In this document: piece by piece, positions 34,238 through 43,869 of the stretch
Layout: each line of letters starts with the position of its first letter
Position numbering within the stretch: position 1 is the first letter of the stretch
NCBI GenBank assembly: GCA_007026445.1
Contig: VDMD01000095.1
Span: 1 to 64,000, forward strand
Source of the DNA: Schizophyllum amplum
Taxonomy: Eukaryota; Basidiomycota; Agaricomycetes; Agaricales; Schizophyllaceae
Length of the DNA stretch: 64,000 nt
Reading direction: 5' to 3'
Position numbers and translations under genes: made by a program
Notes under the pieces: generated by a model
The model's input: the letters and a program-made list of their open reading frames with translations, nothing else
What the model was told of the DNA's origin: nothing
The model's database searches: none

Positions 34238-35928
34238 TTATAGCTCGTCGACGCCCACGCTCCACCCAGCCCAATCAACGCGTCCCTCTTGGATGGCTAC
34301 GAGGCGATCGCGCAGCGCACTTGACACGCATGCCGGAGCGTCCGTGCTCTCGTGCGCGTCACCTTGTACGCGACGCAGCACGTTCACATCTTCTCCCTCG
34401 AACCAGATGCGTCCAACAGGGACGACGATGACAGCTGTCCCGACGCAGAAAACCTCTTGCAAGGTGCCCTGCTCAGCCCAAGTGCGGAGCTGCGGGACAG
34501 TGAGTGACCATGATACAGACGCCGCAAGCTGCGAGACTCCCAGTCCGGTCGAAGAATACGGGAACTCACCTGCGGCATCGTCACTACTACCTCGTGAGTA
34601 TGTATCTTACGATGAGCGGGAAGCCCAGATAAAGTTGTGAGTCCCGTCGTGTGGGCATCGGCCAGCTCCAATAGAGATCGGCGTGTTATTCCAGGGAGAA
34701 TTGTCCCGTCCAACGGAGGTGTCAGCAGATCGAAGTCTGGCCCAGAAAGATGGCGCATCAGTCATCGGTTCGTCCAGTATTTGCAGGCGCAGATTCTGAG
34801 TGGTATCCACCGCCCTCACCTCCATCCTCGCGTCGCAAAACGACGAAGAAGTTCATGATGCCCGCCTCTGTTATACAGCGGTCGGGGCCGAAAAGCCACA
34901 AAGTCTGATCATATCCACGAAGCTGCACCTCAGCCTGTGGGCCTATGATCTATGGCAAAATCAGTCTCGATGCATTCCACGCGAAAGTGGATATGCCGGG
35001 GAAGAATCACTCACTCCGGCATAGTTGATCCCCATTTTGTACTCGCCCGTACCTCCTGGCCACGCCCGTACATGTTGGTCCTCGGCGTATAGCGCGATAG
35101 GTCGTCCGGCACCAAGGAATGGCGCCGCGGGTGTCAGGATAATGTACAGAATGGCATGCTCAGACGGTCCTAGACCGAGATCTGCCACATACAGTAAGGT
35201 CGTCCACGAATCAAGATGACTTGGAGCCTACTCACACGGGCGAGTGCTGATTATGGTGGGCCTTATGTACAGCCCGTAGCCCGGTTTGTCGGGAACCCAG
35301 CGAGCCTCAACAGCGATGAGCCGCTTCAGAAGCTCAATCACTGCAGTGGGCTCGATGTCCTAGACGCGCGTTAGCGTATGCTGACGCCGGTTGGACACGC
35401 AGACACACCGGAAGTGACGCTCGTCGCGCCCCTCGAGCGAAGCGCTCCATGTGCTTTTCGACACGGAAGAGACGAGGACGACCGTCGGGCCCGACATAAG
35501 CCTATTCCAGGAGAAGTCGGAGTCAGCACGTCTCAAATGTTGCACTGGCCAGATATTTCCACTTGCCTTGAGGCCTTCAAAGGCATTTCCGCCATATTGC
35601 AAGATGTTAGCCGTCGGGAGGAGCGTGAGCGGTCCGTATGGCCGTATCTCCGGCGCTCCCCAGCCTTTGACAGGGTCGTGCTCGCAGATGAGCATGTGGT
35701 CCGTCATCGTCTGAGTTCGCGTCAGCAATCTTGACCGTCAACAGCTATGAGACGCGTGAACGCACCTGGCCGAGAACAGGCTCTTCTGGGACTGCATTGA
35801 GCACCTCAGTCCGCTTGATCACCAATTTCGAAGGCTGTAGGCTGTGAGCAGAGTACCGCAACAAAGCGCGTAGCGCTCACGTCAAGTGGCGCACGAGAAG
35901 TCATGCCTGGCGCGATGGTAACACTCAT
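34238..35928 (-). CDS. Branched-chain amino acid aminotransferase
   Basis: PLP enzyme (fold type IV) interconverting Leu/Ile/Val with their 2-oxo acids. Starts MSVTIAPGMTSRAPLD; exons then read SKLVIKRTEVLNAVPEEPVL, ANILQYGGNAFEGLK, AYVGPDGRPRLFRVEKHMER, VPDKPGYGLYIRPTIIST, DQHVRAWPGGTGEYKMGINY (the K is the expected Schiff-base lysine), PPLDGTILPGITRRSLLELA and EVFCVGTAVIVVPVGRIWFE, ending at 34,238. The estimated length of about 410 residues fits the family. No strong mitochondrial presequence is visible, so the cytosolic isoform is more likely. The intron after FEGLK begins GCAAGT and ends TAG, a GC-AG intron; in-frame GT alternatives would destroy the conserved block. Confidence 0.92.
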
Positions 35929-37260
35929 ACTGCAAAGCGGATGTCGTTGGACTGAGGATTGAGGCAAAAAGCCGCCCTTTTATGCGTTCATCCCGAACGC
36001 TTGAAGAACCAACTCGACGAGGGTCCGGCACCACAGCGAAGATAACCGAGTCATTTGGAGAGTCGTATGACTGGTTTCGGCGCTTCACAAATGGCGGTCA
36101 GCGTATAAGAACTGGTATCAGGATGCGATCGTGTAGATAGGATGAATAGACTGACTCACTTCATAGGCGCTTAACGTCTGCGCCAACGCATCTTAGTCGT
36201 CGGCGTCGCGGAAGTCCGCTGTCGTCGGCGCAGGAAGTCGCCACTGCTGAGCATGGCGTTTATATCGATCAGGCCTCGGTCACACGCGGACTAGGACGCA
36301 CGGCAAACGCACGGTGTACATACCGGTCGTAGCAGGCGGTCGAATGTTGGTCGAATGAAGGAATAAGCGGCAAGCAGGGAGTTCCATGAAACCGTGTGAC
36401 ATTCAATCAGTGAGCATCACAATGCATACATGAGATACATAAAGCAGGCAATCTTCGCGATGGAAGAGAAGGAGCAAAAGATTGTGCGGAAACGACAGCG
36501 ACGAGTACGAGGCTCGATACCATCGACATCAACGACAGAGGAACATGCGCATGTACGCCTGCCCCATCACGTACGCCGAGCCGCGGTCCACATCCCGCCA
36601 GGCGGGTCATGGTCATATGCAGCATGACGCTCAAAGACGAAGCCGATAACGAAATCAGCATCGTCGCCACTGCGACCTTCGCCAGAACATGGCGTACATG
36701 GGAAGCATGGGCAGTAAAGCTCACTCACTGTACCGTTCGTACCCGACACCAGCCATCTGGTCCCTCGCCTCACCCGCAGCATCGACGACGCCTGCCTTAC
36801 GGCCGACACACAAATCGAGCTCGCAGCTCCGACAGCCGCCTGCCACGCCTGAAGCAACGATCTCGCACAGCGCCCAGCACGAAAGCACTCGCCTCCCTGC
36901 CCCGCATGCTCCTTCCGCAACCAGGACCGGCCGATCCGGCGCCCGCCTCGCCACGCTCCATCTCAACCACTACCCCATTCGCATCTTCAAGTCCATCTGG
37001 TCCACAGCAGTGATTTTCGATCACCTGCGTCTTAGGGTGTTGCCACCGCGTCCAACTGCCTTAGGCGCATTATCGCCAGCAGCAGCCACTCCACGGGAAG
37101 AGATCTACTTGTCCTCAAGCAAACGTCGCCGCAGAAGCGAGGTTCTCATGAGATGCAGACGCCGATAGTCAAGCGAACCGGTAGAAACCGCAACGCCTAA
37201 CCTCGTACGCCGGCGACATGCAGATCCAACAATGAAGTGTAAGCAGTCACGGTGGCCCCT
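35929..37260. other. Intergenic, unresolved open frames
   Basis: Overlapping open frames on both strands at 36,400-37,170 change frame repeatedly and show no domain. Possibly a decayed membrane protein gene on the minus strand, but no model can be supported. Confidence 0.35.
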
Positions 37261-37289
37261 TCGCCCAGCGAGAGAATGCCACCGAGACG

Positions 37290-37450
37290 TCATTCGGCAT
37301 GCACCAGAGACCCCGCACAAGGATTGGCACCTCTGTAACACTGTCAACAGATGCCTCTCGTCGCCTGCAGCCCAGGAGGGGTTGGACCTCCGTACGCCTC
37401 GACGACCAGCAGGCTTCCTCTTGCAGCAAGTCGATGCGGGGTCCGGTCGT
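37290..37450 (+). repeat. Solitary copy of the hairpin-array unit
   Basis: Contains GCACCAGAGACCCCGCACAA, an ATTGGCACCTC core and a perfect GGAGG-GGTTGGA-CCTCC hairpin (37,375-37,391), matching the units at 7.1-8.7 kb on the same strand, about 29 kb away. Confidence 0.7.
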
Positions 37451-37636
37451 ACCGTATAGCGCGGGCGCTATGCTTCAGGTCTACGAGAGGTCGCGCAGCC
37501 AGAACGTCCGTCGATGCTGGGCTACGCGGTCGAATCGACTTGCGAACGTATGCTGACCTCGCGGCGCATGCGGACTGCGCGCCCTCCTCGCGTGAAAGAC
37601 CGACATGCACTTGCAGCCACTGTTGCGCAATATGAT

Positions 37637-37862
37637 CCGTCGCGGGTGAACGCGCCAGGATCTACTCCGTCGCGGATGATACGCGCCAGAGCTTCTGTCC
37701 GTCGCGGATTGAACGCGCCAGAACCAGTTCGTCGCCGGTGAAGGCGCTGAACGACCTTAGCCTAAGGCACTGAAGTCCTCCGTCGCGGGTCATACGCGCC
37801 AGAGGGGCAAGTCGCGGATTGAACGCGCCAAGCCCAGTTCGTCGCCGGTGAAGGCGCTGAAC
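37637..37862 (+). repeat. ~30-bp tandem hairpin repeats (GTCGCGG...CGCGCC)
   Basis: Seven units near 37,637, 37,667, 37,699, 37,729, 37,779, 37,810 and 37,839. Five have arms CGCG/CGCG around loops such as GATTGAA, GATGATA or GGTCATA. Two have arms CGCC/GGCG around GGTGAA. The two CGCC units sit in a larger duplicated block that also has CCTTAG-CTAAGG in one copy and CCTCAG-CTGAG in the other. Confidence 0.8.
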
Positions 37863-37869
37863 GACCTCA

Positions 37870-38379
37870 GCCTGAGCTGCTGGCAGCCATCGGGGCGAGG
37901 CAGCGGTCCCCGAGGCCGTGAGTTTCCAGCAGTACGCGTCATCTTCCAAGGCAGGATGACTTCGGAAGAGCGTCGAGCTGCAGCCCAAGGGTAGCCAAAG
38001 AATTCAAGAAGCTATGGCATAGTGGGCGCAGACAGATGGGGTCACGATGCGAGACGATGGTGGACCAGAGAAAGAGGGGAATCTTGACGATCACTTTTAT
38101 ATGATCCCGGTTTTTGCCGAAGAGTCATCAGTGACTCAAGGAGTTACGTAATTAAACGCAGTCCAGGTCCTTCCCTCCAGCTTCCCTCATCGCGCTGCGA
38201 CAGGCCCATGGTATATGCAGTGATCATAATTATGTGTGTCAATGATGTCTACTTATGCCGTCTACGACTGCGTCTACGATATGTCTATGGGAGTATACAA
38301 ACAAGCGAATGGGAACGTGTGCAGTCAAAAGTCGCTGTAGTCGTCCTAATTGTCAGCTAACCGGCTCGTTTGACTTCCT
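37870..38379. other. 3' flank of the first PP2C gene
   Basis: About 500 bp without a gene or recognisable repeat; presumably 3' UTR and terminator sequence. Confidence 0.4.
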
Positions 38380-40089
38380 CTATATGCGGATTACAACGAC
38401 AGATATATCGTCCCGCAAGCACCCCGCCAGCGGTTCAACCTCATCCAATTTCCTATCCTTGTCCGTACCGAATAGTGTGTTCTTGATCACCCTCTCCGCC
38501 GCGTTGTCGTTCTCCTTCGGCACGATACATGCGTGGCGGAAGATATCGACTGGGGCACCGCGCGCAAGTGCAGCCATGACAGCCGGCTTGTCCTTCTCGT
38601 GGACATACTTCAGCGCCGCACGGAGGCCGTCTGAAGTGAAAACAAGGACGTCGTCCGGTTGCAACGCGTGCCGTTGAACCGTGGGCGTCGACGAGATGTA
38701 TGGCGGATTCCAGACGTTAGGGTCCTGCTCCCATGCGTGGAAGGGATACGTCAAAGCGCCGACCGGGCGTGCGTGTCTGATGATAATGGGCGCCAAGCAG
38801 TAGTCGGTTTTCATGGCAAAGTCACCCAGGGCTGTAAAGGCGACATGAGCTCGGTCAGAATCAGTACGTATGCAGACATACAGCGCGTGACGGCTAGTTG
38901 TCCCAGCGTACGTCCGCGATGGACCGCGAGGGGCTCCTCGGGGTGCTCCGACCGCACACGAGCGACCTCGCTGATGTTGTCGCAGTTGTGTAAATCATTC
39001 AGCGGAATGACATGCGGCTTGCCGTCGACAATTCTGCCCAGTACTGGCTTGGTGAGATGAAGTCTAGCGTACGTCGGAAGACGACATACCTGCCTCCGAA
39101 TCACCCAACGAAGCAACCCAGATGTTTTGCTTGGCTCTGTCGATGAAGCCAACGAGTGCGGTAGAGCCAACCAGACACCGTCGCGCCGCGCGAGCACGTT
39201 CGTCTCTCCTGGAGTATCCAACAACCTCGAACGCGCCGGCGTCCTCGTCGCCCCATCGCTCCTCGCTGTAGCTGCCTTCGGGAAAGGCCACAAAGAGATC
39301 GCGGAGGAGCGAGGCATCGAAGTCCTCGATGCCTTCGGCCAAAGCTTTCTCTACAGCGGAAGAGAAATCAGAGGAATCCCGCGCCAAGTTCTCCTCGATG
39401 CGCTCGCATAGCATCTTTGGAAGCGTCTGCGCAGCATAGTCGGAGAGATCGCTGGCATAGTGACCTAATGATGTGCAGTGATAGCGCATTAGGGAGTCAG
39501 AAAACAGAGCAAAAAAAAGAATAAAGTAGCTAACCGTCAAAGACAGCGACTACATCAGTGTTATCGTGATTTGCTTTTTTGAGCTTGTCAAGGCTTGACA
39601 AGCTCAAAAAAGCAGAAAAGCTCCAAGGCCACAAGCCTATGTCCCGAAGACCGCAAGTTCGAGCCCGCCGCCGGTCACCCTGACGTGGTGGGTATATTTT
39701 TCGTGGATTTTCGTGCATATTCCAAGACTGCCACAGACATACATTGGTATGGCTATATACTCTAGACATATACATCCATCGTCGGTTGTGAAGAGGGACG
39801 CGCAGAGGGGCCGGATTGGCGGGACAAGCCGAAAAAGGTCGAAAAAGCCCAAAAAGGCAGCCATCAATTTGGTGTCTTGCTGATGTAGCAGACCGTGCTC
39901 CGTCTCCCAAACAGTTGTCCTATCCTCGTTCTCGGGCTTTAGCGCTTGAAACGCCGCCTCATGAACGTCTAGGTCCATACTAGCAATCCTCGTAGACCGC
40001 TGGCGCGCTTTCGCCTTGTAGGCGGACTCGAGCTCGGTGTCACTCGGGTTGAACATCAGGGAGGATGTCGTCTCGAAGGGGCCCGGCAT
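38380..40089 (-). CDS. PP2C-family protein phosphatase (copy 1), with an intronised insertion
   Basis: Metal-dependent Ser/Thr phosphatase. Starts MPGPFETTSSLMFNPSD (40,089). Motifs in order: ENEDRTTVWETEH, VAVFDG then HYASDLSDYA (metal-binding Asp), GSTALVGFIDRAKQNIWVAS, LGDSEA, PLNDLHNCDN, LGDFAMKTDY, VLVFTSDGLRAAL and RDDISVVVIRI at the stop. The first intron (39,550-39,893, 344 bp) is about six times longer than its neighbours and consists almost wholly of a 333-bp transposon-like insert; splicing it keeps frame. The gene is a tandem paralogue of the next PP2C gene, same strand and about 400 bp apart. Similar to the pyruvate-dehydrogenase-phosphatase-like branch, but the substrate is not inferable. 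Confidence 0.85.
39553..39885. mobile_element. 333-bp MITE-like insert forming an intron in the PP2C gene
   Basis: The ends are CATCAG inverted repeats flanked on both sides by TA (39,551-39,552 and 39,886-39,887). Removing the insert and one TA leaves a coding sequence that reads EHGLLVAVFDG in frame, aligning with GVLIAVFDG of the neighbouring paralogue. It contains a near-perfect palindrome around TTGAGCTTGTCAAG (about 39,576-39,615). The ends and TA duplication match the Plavaka element at 46,539-54,655, so it may be mobilised by that transposase. Confidence 0.75.
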
Positions 40090-40488
40090 TTTCGCTGTCA
40101 CTGTCAGACGTGCGAAAGGGGTGAAAGGTGTCTTGCAGGAGGATGTTCCTGGTCAAGGTGGTGAAGGAAAACTGTCGTCTGCCTCATGGTTGGCGGTGGT
40201 CGAAGAAAATATACGGCTTCTTCGCGTGAGAACCATGACAAGCATGACGACACTTTGTGGGTCCCGTGGGAGAAGATCACACGTCATGTGACCGTTCCGC
40301 ACGTTGAAGTTGAACTCGGAAGGTGCTCGAAAGAGCTACTTATTACGAGTACGGTACTGCGACGAAGTACGAGCCGCCTAGCCTTAACAAGGCAGCCAAT
40401 AATACTATTCGCAGAGAAGGCTCGTCGTCCTCCACCCGTCTACACTTCAAAGCTGTGCCGGACAGCCAAGGTTATACCTACGCACCGA

Positions 40489-41874
40489 CTAGCCACAACT
40501 CAAGACGATTACGGAGATGTCATCGCGGTATCGCTCTGGGTCGCCGTTGACCAAAGCAAGCTCGGCTGCCATCTTCTTCTTGTCAGTTCCGAAAAGCGCA
40601 TTCCTGATAACCAGATCTGCGATGTTGTCGCCAACACCAAGTGGCTGTAAATCGTGGCCCAACTGCTCAGCGAGTGACGCCAAAGGGGATGCGACATCTG
40701 AGGTGCCCGCACCCGCGAGAACGAGAACGGATCGCGCCTTTTTGTCTTCCGCCTGCAGACTCCGCAGCGCGTCGCGTAGCCCATCGGAGGCAAAAACAAG
40801 CAGGTCACCCGGAAGGAGGGCGTGGCGCTGAAGTGTGGGCGTCAAAGATAGGTACGGAGGATTGACGTGTCCCCGTTTCTTCCAGTCCTCGATATCTTCG
40901 ACGCCGATATATGAAGGGTAGGCATATGAGAGCACCTTCCCAGCCAAGTCGTTGTTGACCTTCAGTTGGTAGTCGCCGAGCGCTGGCAAACAGATGGGCA
41001 TCAGTCTGGATATCTGATGGCTAGACGTGATAGGTCTCGCCTCGGGTGATAGTAAGCTGCCCCAGCGTTCTTTGATACCAAATGGGGGAGGGTTCGTCCG
41101 CGTGCTCAACTTGAATTCGCGCGACCTCCGCTGGGTTGCTGGCATTGTGTAGATCATTGAGAGGTACACATTGAAGGTTCCCATCGACAACGCGACCCAG
41201 CACTGATCATCCGCAATGAGAATTAAAGAATCTGACGACAAAATGATCACTCACGCGCTTCCGAATCCCCCAACGACGCGACCCATACGTTCTGCTTCTC
41301 TTTGTCAATGAAGCCGACTAGTGCTGTTGTGCCGACAAGAGCGCGCCTGCTCGCACGAAAGCGCGGGTCCTCTTTGGTATAGCCGATAATCTCGAATACT
41401 TCTCCGGAGTCGTCCCAAAACGGATCCGCCCAGTTCGTGGCCGCTCCTTCAGGAAAGAGCTGCATTACTTCGTCGATCAGCGACGCGTCGAAGTCTTCGA
41501 TGCCTTTGACCAAGGCTTCTTCAACAGCAGCAGAAAGGTCTTCAAAGCCGTTTCGGGAAGCATTTGTGCAGATACGGTCACAGAGCTGTTGCAGAAGAAC
41601 GCCCGCTGCGTAGTCGGATAGCTCATCGGTGTAATGACCTTTGATCAAAGGGTGTTCGTAAGTCTATAGGTGCAGAAGGAGTACCGCACGTACCGTCGAA
41701 CACAGCGATCAAGACTCCGAGCTCGAACTCCCGCACGACGACCCTGTCCTCGCTTTTGTCTTTCAGCCCACGCAAGGAGGAACGGTGAACTTCAAGACCC
41801 ATATTCGCAACGTGGACGACTCCACGGTCACACATGGTGTCGTACAGGGCCTCGAGGTCTGTTGATGCAGACAT
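40489..41874 (-). CDS. PP2C-family protein phosphatase (copy 2)
   Basis: Starts MSASTDLEALYDTMCDRGVV; exon 1 ends at 41,694 with LIAVFDG, exon 2 starts at 41,638 with HYTDELSDYAAGVLL. The catalytic motifs are complete: SEDRVVVREFE, VFDGH, GTTALVGFIDKEKQNVWVAS, LGDSEA, PLNDLHNASN, LGDYQLK, LLVFASDGLRDALR, RDDISVIVLSCG at the stop. About four introns of 55-60 bp. Its start codon directly abuts the end of a 1.4-kb transposable element, so its original promoter has been displaced. Paralogue of the gene at 38,380-40,089 (GIEDFDASL and TALVGFID are shared). Confidence 0.88.
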
Positions 41875-41875
41875 C

Positions 41876-43291
41876 TGTCGGAAAAATCGGAAATGGCAAG
41901 TTGCCCCATATTATGTCATGTTAGGCCATTAGGCCCCCGCCGGCTAATTATGGTGATCCTATCTTCTATCGGGCCGTGTTAGGCCGCCTATGCCGTCTAG
42001 GCCTAATTTGACATAATCGCGCCTACTAGGGCTTATACCTGGCTTATACGAGCTAATTAGGCCAGCTAGCCAGGGAAAGCAGAAAATTGGCGGGGGCGGT
42101 CGCGCGGCACCAACCTCGGTACCCGCGACCACCCCCGCCATTAACATTGCATGCATGGGCCCAAAACCTTGCATTGTATACGGTAATACGGTACACTGGC
42201 TAGTCAATGATGAATGTTATTGTGCGGTAAGTCAACGCGTACGGAGGCTCACCCGCCCGACTTCGGAGATAACGATGAACTGCGAGCCAACATGAGCGCG
42301 TACGAAATCGAAATAGAGGGCAACTGACCCACGCACCTTCGAATGTCCTTCTACCCTAGGAGAGCTCTACCTTAGCAGATGTAAAAGGCTTCACTGTATA
42401 ATCATGCGCACCTCGTGGGCCAGCGGTATCGCGATTGCCGATCTTCATCCAACGCCGCGCTGTGCGAAATTGACGCTGTCGCATACATCAGGATGCCCTA
42501 CGCACCACAACGGGGTATAGGATTGACCATATCGACGATCGGGCAGCCAGAGGTAGACGAACCGCCGAGCATGACGATGGTCGCTGAACAAAACGCGGTG
42601 GCGAGAGCTGCAGCTTACAAATGCATTCGGCATTCCCCGAATAATCTCACGGTCCTTTTTGGGACTTCGCGCCGTCGCGTTCTGGACTCGGCGCGCCGTC
42701 TGTATTCGATGCATGCAATCCCTCACCTGCACGCGCTTGAACGTTGCCACACCATGCCTTGGACCGTATAGAATCAATTTAGACAGGTTAATTGGAGACT
42801 GGTAGTCCATCGCCATGCAAGGACTTGTATACAGCACCACGGTGCCGTGCTGGTGCTGTTGGGCTGGCTGTCACAGTTTTCTACTGCTGTATCTTCTTCT
42901 TGGTCCCTTAAACACAAGTAAATGAGCTGAAAGAGGAACTCTGGCCAGAGAGATAGCCTATAAACTGTTTATCAATGTTAACACCTGCAGTCCAAAGGTA
43001 TCTTGTCGAGCTTGATGAAACTAGTATTCAAGGGGCTAAAAGGGCGCTGGCGGTGTTAATCACATCACCACGGTGTCGAGCATGGTCGAATCTCTTGTTC
43101 TGCAAGTTAAAAAAGTGCAAACGCGAGCGTTGGAGCTTGGGAGGGAATGTGGCCGATTGGGCATAAAGAGATCTAATATGACTTAACCTGACCTACGTGG
43201 ACATAATACCTTCCTAATTGGGCTGCAGCCCAAAGCTAATTATGCCATTATGCCTTGTACGCCAAATTAGCCTTTTCCGATTTTTCCGACA
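41876..43291. mobile_element. 1.4-kb non-autonomous element at the PP2C start codon
   Basis: Inverted termini TGTCGGAAAAATCGGAAA on both ends (18 bp identical, then GGC after one mismatch), flanked by TC (41,874-41,875 and 43,292-43,293). Internal sequence is rich in TAGGCC and CTAATTA words and has a GGCGGGGGCGGTCGCG inverted repeat near 42,090-42,140. No transposase-like ORF. Same terminal family as the 262-bp element at 10,434-10,695. Confidence 0.8.
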
Positions 43292-43869
43292 TCGTGAAAG
43301 GTCCGTTGGATGCACTGATTGTTCGAGTTCAACCTGGCGGACGGTCAGGTGACTTATGCTGCTTGCCGCGTGCTCCGGACGTGCGCGCACGCATGTACAA
43401 ACAAGGAGCAGTATATGCCTCGAATCTGCATCGTGAGGCCTGAGGGTCCGGGACTGTGGATTGCCCCGTATGACATCTCGAGCTTCAGTCTATGCAAAGA
43501 TGCAGTAACAAGTAGCCGATGTGTTGGCGCCCATTATATTGCATACAGCCCCGAAGCCCAAAGAACGGCAGGCAGCATCCCATGCCCGACGATAGATACA
43601 TAGATATATGCGAAACATAGGATAGCGAGCCAAAACCAGTAAGTAAGTAGATGACAAGAAGGTCTCATAGCATATCGATAATGAGAGCGGAATAGCAGTA
43701 TATGTCCGTCGTGTATGCGCGGTGCCGCCAGCGGCGATGATGAGGCTTTTGGTATAACGAGCCAAGTCCGCTCCTCGGTGGGCCAGAACCAATTTGTCGA
43801 ACGTGATTCCCAAGAGAGTCCAGGAGGTATTATAGAACCATTTGTCGCAGTAGGAGGCCTGAAAGCAGC
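43292..43869. other. 3' flank of the bestrophin gene
   Basis: About 580 bp, no recognisable gene. It holds the pre-insertion upstream flank of PP2C copy 2, next to the element end. Confidence 0.4.

Noticed and set aside
36400..37170. Overlapping 60-159-codon frames on both strands
   Set aside because: No consistent frame, splice pair or domain; could be a decayed gene but cannot be supported.
39630..39680. B-box-like AGTTCGAGCCC inside the PP2C insert, suggesting a tRNA-derived SINE
   Set aside because: No convincing A box or cloverleaf, and the inverted ends with TA duplication point to a DNA transposon derivative.
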